Of a DNA stretch of 64,000 nucleotides, positions 28,485-37,001 are shown one piece after another. The notes beneath the pieces are model-generated. The model did no database searches. It had not been told where the DNA came from and saw only the letters and a list, made by a program, of their open reading frames with translations. The stretch is from positions 744,001 through 808,000 of the forward strand of contig NZ_CP114280.1 of the NCBI RefSeq assembly GCF_029635795.1, written 5' to 3'. How positions within the stretch are numbered: the stretch's first letter is position 1; every line of letters starts with the position of its first letter. The position numbers and the translations under genes are program-made. Source of the stretch: Dickeya lacustris (lineage in GTDB: Bacteria; Pseudomonadota; Gammaproteobacteria; Enterobacterales; Enterobacteriaceae).

Positions 28485-28496
28485 GGTTAATTAACC
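28485..28496. promoter_or_regulatory. Perfect 12-bp palindrome upstream of the fibre-tip gene
   Basis: GGTTAATTAACC is a perfect palindrome ending 12 bp before the ATG at 28509. It is preceded by CCCC-AATTC-GGGG, which overlaps it. It could be an operator or a translational control structure; no factor can be named. Confidence 0.35.
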
Positions 28497-28508
28497 AAGA
28501 GAGAATAT

Positions 28509-29096
28509 ATGAAAAAATATCACTCCCCTCGCTCGCTCAATTTAACGCTTGGTAAAGAGAGCCTGTATAAAGATAACCACATCCATATTGGCACCGTATC
28601 ACTTGCCTGCTGCAAATGTCAGGATGATAGCCAAGCGACACCAACACCGGCAACCCCAACGGACGGTTTGAAAGATCTTATCGGCATTCCACAACCCTGG
28701 CCGCTGGCCGAAGCGCCGGAAGGTTGGCTGAAATGTAATGGCCAAACATTCGATACTGCAAAATATCTACAGTTGGCGAAACTTTACCCTGCGGGGAATT
28801 TGCCTGATTTACGCGGTGAGTTTATTCGTGGCTGGGATGATGGGCGAGGTGTAGACGCAAAACGAGAAATTGTATCCTCTCAATCCGGAACACATATCAC
28901 CGGTGATAATAATGCTTATCCTTGTGTACACGGTATCGGCAACATCGCCGAATGCAATGTTGATGCCCCTGATACAGCATCTCGCGCAATATTTTGGATT
29001 GCGGCATCAAACAATGAACGACAGGCTGGCCCAGCCTATTGGGGCGCTACCCGCCCACGCAATGTCGCCTTTAGCTATATCGTTAAGGCAGGTTAA
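28509..29096 (+). CDS. Stand-alone tail-collar fibre-tip protein
   Basis: ATG 28509 follows a GAGAGAA ribosome site. The 195-residue product has a short unrelated N-terminus (MKKYHSPRSLNLTLGK, LACCKCQDD) and a Pro/Thr linker (TPTPATPTDG), then a phage tail-collar domain (GIPQPWPLAEAPEGWLKCNG, DLRGEFIRGWDDGRGVDAK, RPRNVAFSYIVKAG). The collar region is homologous to the stored tip at 27203-27744. There is no baseplate-attachment domain and no inversion site, so it may be a separate receptor-binding component or a fixed leftover cassette. The stop overlaps the Tfa start. Confidence 0.85.
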   Translation: MKKYHSPRSLNLTLGKESLYKDNHIHIGTVSLACCKCQDDSQATPTPATPTDGLKDLIGIPQPWPLAEAPEGWLKCNGQTFDTAKYLQLAKLYPAGNLPDLRGEFIRGWDDGRGVDAKREIVSSQSGTHITGDNNAYPCVHGIGNIAECNVDAPDTASRAIFWIAASNNERQAGPAYWGATRPRNVAFSYIVKAG

Positions 29097-29710
29097 TGAT
29101 GTTGATCTCAGATGGGAATACCACCGAACTTAATGAACAGGGCCTGAGTACCCATGCGGGTTATTTTCAGGTTTATCACATTGACCCGCAAACGCGCGAA
29201 TATATCGGCAGTAGCCGTGAATACCTGATGGACGGTGTCGGTATTCCGGCGCACAGTTTTGCCGATGCCCCATCGGACGCCGCACCGGAGCAGGCTATCG
29301 TGCGCAGTCAGGATGGCCTGAGCTGGAGCACCATGGTCGATTACCGGGGCCGCACCGCTTACGACAAACAAACACGTCAGGCGGTGACGATTACGCAACT
29401 CGGTGATTTAGCGGATAACCTGACCCTGTTAGTGCCACAAACCGAGTGCGATGTCTGGCAAGACTCGGCATGGCAAACTGACGCCAAAGCCGTTCAGGCG
29501 TTACAGGTGAAAACCGCCAGTGCGCAGAAGAGCGAGTCCCTTGCCCGTGCGCAATTGCAACTTGCCGTATTACAGGATGCGGTCGATCTTAATATCGCCA
29601 CCGAGCAAGAAACCGCTGCACTGAAAGCCTGGAAAACCTATCGGGTTCTGCTTAACCGCATTGATGTCTCAAGCGCGCCGAATATCGACTGGCCCATCAT
29701 GCCGGCCTGA
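29096..29710 (+). CDS. Tail fibre assembly chaperone (Tfa/gpG family)
   Basis: The 204-residue protein has the Tfa pattern: an N-terminal fibre-mimicking part (ISDGNTTELNEQGLSTHAGY), a central WSTMVDYRGRTAYDKQ motif, and a C-terminal helical region ending AWKTYRVLLNRIDVSSAPNI with IDWP. Tfa proteins help fibres trimerise and may stay bound to the tip. The TAATG overlap couples it to the collar protein, its likely client. P2 gpG is the positional equivalent. Confidence 0.93.
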   Translation: MMLISDGNTTELNEQGLSTHAGYFQVYHIDPQTREYIGSSREYLMDGVGIPAHSFADAPSDAAPEQAIVRSQDGLSWSTMVDYRGRTAYDKQTRQAVTITQLGDLADNLTLLVPQTECDVWQDSAWQTDAKAVQALQVKTASAQKSESLARAQLQLAVLQDAVDLNIATEQETAALKAWKTYRVLLNRIDVSSAPNIDWPIMPA

Positions 29711-29732
29711 TACCCCCTCCTGCCTCCTCACC

Positions 29733-29770
29733 ACGGATGCCGTTGCCTGATGCACGGCATCCGTTTTTTT
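29733..29770 (+). terminator. Strong intrinsic terminator after the fibre assembly gene
   Basis: A perfect 11-bp stem (ACGGATGCCGT at 29733-29743, ACGGCATCCGT at 29754-29764) is followed by a run of seven T. It separates the fibre operon from the sheath operon. Confidence 0.93.
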
Positions 29771-29943
29771 ATCAGAACAGCCCCTGCAACCCCCGCAATA
29801 AAAAATAACTCTTTGTTTTTATTTAAAATTAAAAAATTTCTTATTGAGCGCTGTTGTGCCATCGGATAGCAAACCCCATTCGCATGCCTTCCGTCACGCG
29901 ACAAGGCACTATGACTCGCACCCCACAACAGGAGACATTCTTG

Positions 29944-31113
29944 ATGAGTGACTATCATCACGGTACGCAGGTCGTCGAAATCAACGACGGAACCCGCGTC
30001 ATTTCAACAGTATCAACGGCTATCGTCGGTATGGTTTGCACCGCACCAGACGCTGACGCCGCGACCTTTCCACTCAACACGCCAGTGCTGGTAACCGATG
30101 TGCTGGCAGCCGTTGGTAAAGCTGGCAAAACCGGTACGCTGGCCGCTGCACTGCAAGCTATCGGCGATCAAACCAAACCGGTGACGGTCGTTGTGCGTGT
30201 CGCCACTGGCGCTAACGAAGCAGAAACCGTATCCAACATCATTGGCGGTGCCGATGCTAACGGTAAGTATACCGGTCTGAAAGCGCTGTTGGATGCACAG
30301 GCAGTAACAGGCGTGAAGCCCCGAATTCTGGGCGTACCGGGTCTGGACTCCCTGCCGGTTGCGACCGCGCTGGCTTCCATCTGCCAGTCACTGCGTGCAT
30401 TTGGCTACATCAGTGCGTATGGCTGCAAAACTCAGTCTGATGCCATCAAATATCGCGGCAACTTCAGCCAGCGCGAACTGATGGTGGTCTGGCCTGACTT
30501 TATCGCCTGGGATACCGCCACTAACACCAGCAACACCGCGTATGCAACCGCACGTGCGCTGGGCCTGCGCGCCAAAATCGACCAGGAAACCGGCTGGCAT
30601 AAAACCCTGTCCAACGTCGGCGTGAACGGTGTCACCGGCATATCTGCCAGCGTGTACTGGGATCTGCAAACCATCGGTAGCGACGCTGACTTGCTCAACG
30701 AAGCAGGCGTCACCACGCTGGTGCGCAAAGACGGCTTCCGTTTCTGGGGCAACCGCACCTGTTCTGGCGACCCGCTGTTTTTGTTTGAAAACTACACCCG
30801 TACCGCTCAGGTACTGGCCGACACCATGGCCGAAGCCCATATGTGGGCCGTGGACAAACCGGTAAGCGCAACGCTTATCCGCGACATCGTTGAAGGCATT
30901 AAAGCCAAATTCCGCGAACTGAAATCCAACGGCTACATCATCGATGCCGATTGCTGGTTCGATGAAAGCGCCAACGATAAAGAGACGCTGAAGGCCGGCA
31001 AACTGTATATCGATTACGAATATACCCCGGTGCCGCCACTGGAAAACCTCACGCTGCGTCAGCGCATCACCGACAAGTATCTGGTGAACCTGGCTGCATC
31101 CGTTAAAAGCTAA
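29944..31113 (+). CDS. FI: Contractile tail sheath protein gpFI
   Basis: gpFI polymerises into the contractile sheath. The start ATG 29944 (MSDYHHGTQVVEINDGTRVI) matches P2 exactly in position and has a CAGGAG site; an upstream extension to 29854 is not family-like. The 389-residue product (P2 has 396) is highly conserved, for example NFSQRELMVVWPDFIAWDT, GWHKTLSNVGVNGVTGISAS and LTLRQRITDKYLVNLAAS. It heads the operon FI-FII-E-T-U-D. Confidence 0.97.
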   Translation: MSDYHHGTQVVEINDGTRVISTVSTAIVGMVCTAPDADAATFPLNTPVLVTDVLAAVGKAGKTGTLAAALQAIGDQTKPVTVVVRVATGANEAETVSNIIGGADANGKYTGLKALLDAQAVTGVKPRILGVPGLDSLPVATALASICQSLRAFGYISAYGCKTQSDAIKYRGNFSQRELMVVWPDFIAWDTATNTSNTAYATARALGLRAKIDQETGWHKTLSNVGVNGVTGISASVYWDLQTIGSDADLLNEAGVTTLVRKDGFRFWGNRTCSGDPLFLFENYTRTAQVLADTMAEAHMWAVDKPVSATLIRDIVEGIKAKFRELKSNGYIIDADCWFDESANDKETLKAGKLYIDYEYTPVPPLENLTLRQRITDKYLVNLAASVKS

Positions 31114-31127
31114 GGAGCGACTGACTC

Positions 31128-31646
31128 ATGGCACTGCCACGCAAACTTAAATACCTCAACCTGTTTAACGACGGTATGAGCTACATGGGCCAGGTGCACT
31201 CTGTCACCCTGCCGAAACTGACCCGCAAACTGGAAAACTACCGTGGCGGCGGTATGAATGGTGCCGCACCGGTGGACTTCGGTCTGGACAATGATGCTCT
31301 GGTAATGGACTGGAGCATGGGCGGCCTGCCGGATACCACCTTTTGGAGCCAGTATGCCCTGCCGGGTGCTGATGCGGTTCCGCTGCGTTTTGCCGGTTCT
31401 TACCAGCGCGATGACACCGGTGATGTCACTGCCGTTGAAATCGTACTGCGTGGTCGTCACAAATCTATCGACAGTGGCGAATCCAAACAAGGTGAAGAGA
31501 GTGAAGTGAAAATCTCCACTCAATGTACGTACTACAAATTGATCATTGACGGCGTCGAGATGATTGAAATCGACACCATCAACATGATTGAGAAAGTCAA
31601 CGGCGTTGACCGTCTGGCACAGCATCGCCGCAATATCGGGTTGTAA
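31128..31646 (+). CDS. FII: Tail tube protein gpFII
   Basis: The 172-residue product has exactly the P2 gpFII length. It forms the rigid inner tube. The sequence MALPRKLKYLNLFNDGMSYM, LENYRGGGMNGAAPVDFGLD and MIEKVNGVDRLAQHRRNIGL is typical of the P2 major tail tube family. It lies 14 bp after the sheath gene. Confidence 0.97.
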   Translation: MALPRKLKYLNLFNDGMSYMGQVHSVTLPKLTRKLENYRGGGMNGAAPVDFGLDNDALVMDWSMGGLPDTTFWSQYALPGADAVPLRFAGSYQRDDTGDVTAVEIVLRGRHKSIDSGESKQGEESEVKISTQCTYYKLIIDGVEMIEIDTINMIEKVNGVDRLAQHRRNIGL

Positions 31647-31720
31647 TTAACTTAGCTGTAACACCTTTTCTGGCCAGCTCAGGCTGGCTAGTTTCACTAA
31701 ATCAACACGGAGTTTTTATT

Positions 31721-32011
31721 ATGACGGTAGCAATGACGGGACAAGAACACGTTATTACACTTAGTACCCCTATCAAACGCGGAGAAACGCTGATAGAAAC
31801 CATCAGCGTGATTAAACCGACAGCAGGTACATTACGTGGTATCGCTCTGGCAGATCTTACTAATGCTGATGTTGATGCCCTAATAAAATTATTACCCCGT
31901 ATGACCTACCCTTCCCTTACCGAGGCGGATGTTACTGCACTGGATCTGTCAGATCTGCTGCTGTTTGCCGGTAAGGTGATTGGTTTTTTGACTCCGAGCT
32001 CGGCGCGGTAA
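31721..32011 (+). CDS. E: Tail assembly protein gpE (zero-frame product)
   Basis: The 96-residue product (MTVAMTGQEHVITLSTPIKR, VDALIKLLPRMTYPSLTEAD) matches P2 gpE (91 aa), a tape-measure assembly chaperone. Near its end a T-TTT-TTG slippery heptamer (31984-31990) is in phase for -1 frameshifting. Confidence 0.92.
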   Translation: MTVAMTGQEHVITLSTPIKRGETLIETISVIKPTAGTLRGIALADLTNADVDALIKLLPRMTYPSLTEADVTALDLSDLLLFAGKVIGFLTPSSAR

Positions 32012-32163
32012 CGCTGCCAAGGAGACTCACCGTTGACGATCTGATGGCGGACATCGCCGTGATTTTCCACTGGCCGCCCTCAGAACTTTATCCCATGAGC
32101 CTGGCAGAGCTCGTTCGCTGGCGCGCCAAGGCATTAGAAAGAAGTGGACAAATCAATGTCTAA
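31721..32163 (+). CDS. Frameshift product gpE+E'
   Basis: Slipping back one base at TTTTTTG (31984-31990) continues the frame as FDSELGAVTLPRRLTVDDLM, through the characteristic E' sequence WPPSELYPMSLAELVRWRAK, to TAA 32161-32163. P2 uses the same T6G site to make gpE+E', which with gpE forms the chaperone pair for the tape measure (the phage lambda G/GT principle). The arrangement is fully conserved here. The tape-measure ATG (32156) overlaps the E' stop region. Confidence 0.9.
31984..31990 (+). promoter_or_regulatory. Programmed -1 ribosomal frameshift site
   Basis: T TTT TTG is in the phase needed for tandem -1 slippage and sits seven codons before the zero-frame stop. The -1 frame encodes the conserved E' tail. 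Confidence 0.88.
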
Positions 32164-34633
32164 AAAAATTTTTAGAAACAGCCGGCCGCGTAATACAGGC
32201 GGTCATCCATCAAGCAAAGCCAGCCAATCTGCACCTACCCCAAAAAATAACAAAACCACAACCGCTGACACTGAAAGCAATACAGAACAATCCCTCCTAG
32301 GAGGGGTTACTGATGAATCACCAACCAGGTATTCAGCTAGCAATAAAAGAAAAGGTAGAAATAAAAAAAAAGGTGCGAATAAAAAAAATGGAAAAGATAA
32401 AGACTCCAATCCTGCACCTGAAAAAGAGGAGCCAGGAATAACAGAGAAAATAAGAGAAAAAATTAATGACTATGTAACCGATATGGATCCAGTTGAGGTT
32501 GCTAAAAAATCCATTGAAAAAGTCAAAAAATTTATGGAGCCAGGATATGAGTTTTCTGAGGAAAATGGAAAACTTCGTGCCTTGCTACATTTAAAACCAG
32601 ATGATGACGTTGCTAAAGCTCTTCAGGCTCAAGCAAGATCACTTGCAGATAAGACTGAACTTAATAACACCCAAGCAGTTCAAGCTCAAGAAACCATCGC
32701 GAGCATGGGGCCTAATGCCGAGGCTGTTCTAGCACTCACCCCCCCTGCTGTAATAATGTCTCAGGTGAATCAAAAACCAGTTAAAGAGACAGCAGAAATG
32801 CTGTTAAACCTAAAAAAGAACTTTAAATTAGACAACAAACAATATCCTCATATTGGTGACATTTCGAATTCAATTATACAGGAAACCGATATTGATTTTG
32901 ATGACTTCAACAAGAATATGGAGAAGATTTCACCTGATGCACATAAGGCAGGAGTAAGCTTTGAAGGTACAAGTCTATTACTTGGTTCTCTGGCCAACAA
33001 TAATATAACAGGTGATGACGCTGAAAAAACAGCGAAATCTATCATTCACTCTCTTAGCCAGCAAGGCAACCAGGCAAAGACAGCACTTAAAAAATTAAAC
33101 GTAAGCCCTAAAAACTCGCATGGCTCTTTAAAATCCCCAATGAATACAATTGGTGAAATTAATGATGCATTTGAAAAAGGGAAAATAGAAAAAAAAGACA
33201 GAGATAATTATATTAGATCTATTTTCGGAGAAGATCAAAAAGATAATGTTAATGCATTAATTAAAGATTATCAAGATGGTAAAACTGCGAAATTAAAAAC
33301 TATCATTGATAAATCAGATGGGAATCTGGATGACTCTCATAAGACAATGAAAGATAATCTCGCAGGTGATATTAGTGATTTAAAATCAAGTATGGAAAGC
33401 TTACAGGTTGACCTATATCAGAAGGCCGAGAAAAAACTTCGTACTGGTGTACAATATGCTAATGATAAATTTAAAGCCACAACATCTCTTCTACAATCGG
33501 AGTCAGAGGATGATCAAGAAAAATCTGATGATGATAGTACCGATGACGTAAACACGTTATCTAAAGCACTTAATCACTCTTCAGAAGAGAGTGATGATAT
33601 CAATGAACAGGATAAAAATACTCCTGAACCAAGAAGCAAAAAAAATCCAAATAAAAATAAACCTAATAGAGAAAAAAACAAAAAAGAAAAAAAATTAAGA
33701 GCTAAAAAACCATTATTACCAAAAGCCGAGAAAAATAGCTTATATAACAATCCATTCTTAAAAGGCGAAACATCAGGCTCTGTGAGGTCACTACTTAAAA
33801 ATTACTCTAAGAAAGTACCCATTATTGGTGAGTTTTTATCATATTATGGAGAAATAGCCTACGACTATTATGAAGAACATCCCGAACAGAAAAAATTCTT
33901 ATCGAACAATTATCTTTTCGGAAATGAAATGTATGAATTATCTGCTAATGAATATTTAGATAAGCATCAGGAAGGCATTGAAAAATCGGCTGAAAACATA
34001 CAAAAAGAGGCCATTGAAAAAATAAAATCTCCGATTGACTTTGGAACGTTACCGCTCAATAAAGCGGGATTGTTAGATGTTAAAAATAACCCCCATAGTG
34101 ATTTAACAAACAAAAAAGAAAAATCAGATAACAAGGATATTTTCAAAAAAATCAGAACAGAATTATATAAAACAAAATCTCTTGATGAGGGTATGAATAA
34201 ATTAAGAAAAACAGAAAAAATAGACAATGATAACTCATTAATAAAAGAGACATCAGAGAACTTAAGAAAGGTAAGAAGTGAAATAAAAAACAACACTCTA
34301 GAAGTAGCACCGATATCAATTCCCTCATCTATCGGAGAAAAAAACTTACTTATTGGAGGAAATAAACCCATAACACCTTTGGAAAATTCACATGACGACA
34401 TAAATATTGACTTACCAGGGAACATTGATCAAGAAAGCTATCGTTCTCTGATAACGAGGGAAAATAGCAACTATATTGACAACAGTGTTACTAATAACAA
34501 TGTCTACATTACAATGCCAGAAGGAACCCAAGTTGATCAATTGAGAGAAAAAATATTAGAAACATTAAATGAAAGCTCTCGTCAAAAAAATGATCGTCAT
34601 TTAAACCAGATGACATCCTTCTGTGCTTATTGA
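32156..34633 (+). CDS. Divergent, AT-rich tape-measure protein (gpT position)
   Basis: By position (after E/E', before U) this is the tape measure that sets tail length; its 825 residues are close to P2 gpT (815). The sequence is not P2-like. It is Lys/Asn/Glu/Ser-rich and mostly hydrophilic, with long basic stretches (KNPNKNKPNREKNKKEKKLR). I see no strong membrane segment; the best hydrophobic stretch is VPIIGEFLSYYGEIAYDYY. Only the C-terminus (NNNVYITMPEGTQVDQLREK, then ILETLNESSRQKNDRHLNQM) resembles the family end. Base composition is far more AT-rich than its neighbours, which suggests replacement by transfer. The start ATG 32156 overlaps the E' end; GTG 32144 is an alternative. Confidence 0.8.
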   Translation: MSKKIFRNSRPRNTGGHPSSKASQSAPTPKNNKTTTADTESNTEQSLLGGVTDESPTRYSASNKRKGRNKKKGANKKNGKDKDSNPAPEKEEPGITEKIREKINDYVTDMDPVEVAKKSIEKVKKFMEPGYEFSEENGKLRALLHLKPDDDVAKALQAQARSLADKTELNNTQAVQAQETIASMGPNAEAVLALTPPAVIMSQVNQKPVKETAEMLLNLKKNFKLDNKQYPHIGDISNSIIQETDIDFDDFNKNMEKISPDAHKAGVSFEGTSLLLGSLANNNITGDDAEKTAKSIIHSLSQQGNQAKTALKKLNVSPKNSHGSLKSPMNTIGEINDAFEKGKIEKKDRDNYIRSIFGEDQKDNVNALIKDYQDGKTAKLKTIIDKSDGNLDDSHKTMKDNLAGDISDLKSSMESLQVDLYQKAEKKLRTGVQYANDKFKATTSLLQSESEDDQEKSDDDSTDDVNTLSKALNHSSEESDDINEQDKNTPEPRSKKNPNKNKPNREKNKKEKKLRAKKPLLPKAEKNSLYNNPFLKGETSGSVRSLLKNYSKKVPIIGEFLSYYGEIAYDYYEEHPEQKKFLSNNYLFGNEMYELSANEYLDKHQEGIEKSAENIQKEAIEKIKSPIDFGTLPLNKAGLLDVKNNPHSDLTNKKEKSDNKDIFKKIRTELYKTKSLDEGMNKLRKTEKIDNDNSLIKETSENLRKVRSEIKNNTLEVAPISIPSSIGEKNLLIGGNKPITPLENSHDDINIDLPGNIDQESYRSLITRENSNYIDNSVTNNNVYITMPEGTQVDQLREKILETLNESSRQKNDRHLNQMTSFCAY

Positions 34634-34645
34634 GGAGTAATTACT

Positions 34646-35161
34646 ATGATGCTTGCACTTGGATTATTTGTTTTTCAATTAAAAACGATGCCTTACGGCA
34701 CACTTAGCCGCCAGGTAAATTATCGCTGGGCCAATAATAGCCGTGTTGGATTGCGACCATCTCAGCAGTATTTAGGAAAGGGTATGGAAACTATAACCTT
34801 AAATGGTCTTCTATGCCCGGAAGTGAATGGAAAACTCAGCAAATTATCACTTAATGCTTTCGAAATGATGGCCGGAACCGGACGGGCATGGCCTTTAATT
34901 GAAGGCAGCGGAATGATTTATGGCATGTATATTGTCGAAAGCCTACAACATACCAATACCGAGTTCTTTTCGAACGGTGCCGCCAGACGTATTGAATTTA
35001 CCATTACCCTGACACGCGTTGACGAGTCGCTTATCGCCATGTTTGGCGATCTGGCCGATCAGGCGAGCGATTTATACCAGCAGGCCAATGATCTTTACGA
35101 TCAGAAAATAGCGCCCGCGCTTTCCTCCGCTAAGTCTGCTATTACCGGAGCATTTTCATGA
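34646..35161 (+). CDS. U: Tail terminator protein gpU
   Basis: The 171-residue protein matches P2 gpU (159 aa): LGLFVFQLKTMPYGTLSRQV, YRWANNSRVGLRPSQQYLG, GTGRAWPLIEGSGMIYGMY and LTRVDESLIAMFGDLADQ. It stops the growing tube and sheath at the head-proximal end. The C-terminal extension is helical. Its stop overlaps the start of D by four bases. Confidence 0.95.
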   Translation: MMLALGLFVFQLKTMPYGTLSRQVNYRWANNSRVGLRPSQQYLGKGMETITLNGLLCPEVNGKLSKLSLNAFEMMAGTGRAWPLIEGSGMIYGMYIVESLQHTNTEFFSNGAARRIEFTITLTRVDESLIAMFGDLADQASDLYQQANDLYDQKIAPALSSAKSAITGAFS

Positions 35162-36342
35162 TAGTGAATAATCGTGTCGGTATTGCTGAACAGTTCGCAC
35201 CCGATTTCCTTATTACGCTGTCAAGCGATCTTGAGGGTGGACGTATCCAACCGTCCCGTAACCTTAGTCAGCGGTTAATCTCGCTATCGCTGCACGACGA
35301 AATGGGATTCGAATCAGATCAATTATCGCTGGAAATCGATGACAGCGATAACAAAGTGATCATGCCTGCGCGAGGCGAAAAAATAGCGATTAAAATCGGC
35401 TGGAAAGGGAAAACACTGGTGGATAAAGGAACCTTTATCGTTGACCAGGTAACGCACAGCGGCGCACCAGACCGTATTAGCCTCACCGCGCGTAGCGTCA
35501 ATTTCCGGGGCGATTTTAATACTCCGCGCGATGGTTGGTATGATGAAACCACATTAGGGGATATCGCGCGTACCATTGCGGAGCGCTATAGCCTGATACC
35601 ATCGCTGGAAGAGCCACTCGCCAAAACAAAAATTACGCATGAAGATCAGTCAAAAGAGTCCGATCTTTCGTTTTTATGTCGGCTGGCAAAGAAATATGGC
35701 GGAACCGTCGCGATTAAAGACGCGACCCTACGCCTGTATGTAGCGGGTAGCGGCACCACGGCTGACGGTAAAAAGGTCTCGACCTACCTCATTGAGCGTC
35801 GCGATGGTGATTCACACAGTTTTAGTATTGCTGACCGCATCGCTAACACGGCGGTGTCTGCCAATTGGCATGACAGTAAAGAAGCAAAAACACATTCTGT
35901 GAAGATCAGTCGTAAACGATCTTCACAGCCCTCTACGGCATCGCAACATCCCGATGCTCGCTCCAGCAGCCAACCGACCCTCCCCTTACCGACAGATTAT
36001 CTGGCCGGAGACAAAGAGAGTTTACAAACGCTGCAAACGGTTTATGCCTCAAAAGACGAGGCGACGCAGGCTGCATTAGGGCGCTGGCGCGAAACCCAGC
36101 GTAATACCGCAACATTTTCACTGATGCTGGCTAAAGGCATGGAAAACCTCAAACCAGGAGCGCTAGTGAATGTAAAAGGCTTTAAGTACGTTATTGATGC
36201 ACAACCCTGGATCATCAAGCGGCTCACTCACACTATCTCCGGCAATGGCTTTGTGACTAGCGTCGAACTGGAGGTTTCCATGCTAAATCTTGAGTACGAT
36301 ATTGTTTATAGCACTGTCGATGCACAACCAGCCAAACAATAA
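35158..36342 (+). CDS. D: Baseplate hub protein gpD
   Basis: gpD forms the tail hub (gp27-like) to which the spike attaches. The 394-residue protein (P2 has 387) shows LISLSLHDEMGFESDQLSLE, SLEEPLAKTKITHEDQSKES, DLSFLCRLAKKYGGTVAIK and LKPGALVNVKGFKYVIDAQP, as in P2. It is the last structural gene. A hairpin follows the stop. Confidence 0.96.
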   Translation: MIVNNRVGIAEQFAPDFLITLSSDLEGGRIQPSRNLSQRLISLSLHDEMGFESDQLSLEIDDSDNKVIMPARGEKIAIKIGWKGKTLVDKGTFIVDQVTHSGAPDRISLTARSVNFRGDFNTPRDGWYDETTLGDIARTIAERYSLIPSLEEPLAKTKITHEDQSKESDLSFLCRLAKKYGGTVAIKDATLRLYVAGSGTTADGKKVSTYLIERRDGDSHSFSIADRIANTAVSANWHDSKEAKTHSVKISRKRSSQPSTASQHPDARSSSQPTLPLPTDYLAGDKESLQTLQTVYASKDEATQAALGRWRETQRNTATFSLMLAKGMENLKPGALVNVKGFKYVIDAQPWIIKRLTHTISGNGFVTSVELEVSMLNLEYDIVYSTVDAQPAKQ

Positions 36343-36379
36343 CTCAATGTTCTAGGACTCCTTTTTCGAACATTGAGTT
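36341..36379. terminator. Hairpin after gene D
   Basis: AACTCAATGTTC (36341-36352) and GAACATTGAGTT (36368-36379) form a perfect 12-bp stem with a 15-base loop, immediately after the gpD stop (36340-36342). There is little T-run downstream, so it may be a processing/attenuation structure rather than a strong terminator. Confidence 0.6.
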
Positions 36380-36453
36380 TGCAAATTCGAATTTTAAGTG
36401 TAGTATATGTGTAAGACGTTTCACTAACTCGTACACATAAGGTGATTTCAAAA

Positions 36454-36648
36454 ATGATGCATTGTCCTCTGTGCCGTCATGCCGCTCACGCTCGTTCCAG
36501 CCGTTATTTATCGGAGAACACCAAGGAGCGCTACCATCAGTGCACTAACGTAAACTGCGGCCATACCTTCGTCACCATGGAAGCGATTACCCGCTCCATC
36601 ATGGTGCCGGGTAAAACCGAACCGGTTGAAAGCGAACGCCGCCCATAA
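36454..36648 (+). CDS. ogr: Ogr/Delta-family late transcription activator
   Basis: The 64-residue protein matches P2 Ogr (72 aa): MMHCPLCRHAAHARSSRYLS, KERYHQCTNVNCGHTF. The four zinc-binding cysteines (CPLC and CTNVNC) are intact. Ogr activates late tail promoters by contacting the RNA polymerase alpha subunit. The start ATG 36454 follows AAGGTG; an upstream GTG (36442) is less like the family. Its C-terminus is a few residues shorter than P2. As in P2, it is the last gene of the element. Confidence 0.95.
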   Translation: MMHCPLCRHAAHARSSRYLSENTKERYHQCTNVNCGHTFVTMEAITRSIMVPGKTEPVESERRP

Positions 36649-37001
36649 CCGACGCCCACTCCGCTTGACGTGTTGTTTTGACTTTCTCTGACCGTCTTTC
36701 CCCGCCGCCAGGCGGGGTTTTTTATGCCATGAACACGGCGGGATATACACAAAAAGTGTTTTACCACTACTGAGCATGCGATAAGAAAAACCTCTTATTG
36801 ACGTTGGCCGCCGGTAGATTTTAGTATCAGGACGCTTTTGCTGATTTTCAGTCACTTGCGCTGGCGTTGACGTTGACGCTCTTGCAAGGGAATGAATCCT
36901 GCCGTGACGAGAGCACAGAATTCGGGCGCTCTCAAAAATCAGACGTGACGTGACTTGACGTATTGTTCTCGTTTTGATGTTAACGGACTCAGGAGATAGT
37001 A
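36649..37001. other. Right boundary region of the P2-like element
   Basis: 353 bp with no credible gene. It contains the terminator after ogr (36700-36723) and a 12-bp ACACAAAAAGTG (36747-36758) that repeats a sequence at 13191-13202 beyond the repressor end. The guaD promoter should lie in its right half. A possible attachment-site remnant is discussed in the findings. Confidence 0.5.
36700..36723 (+). terminator. Intrinsic terminator after ogr
   Basis: CCCCGCC-GCCA-GGCGGGG followed by six T; a canonical strong terminator ending the element's late transcription. Confidence 0.93.
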
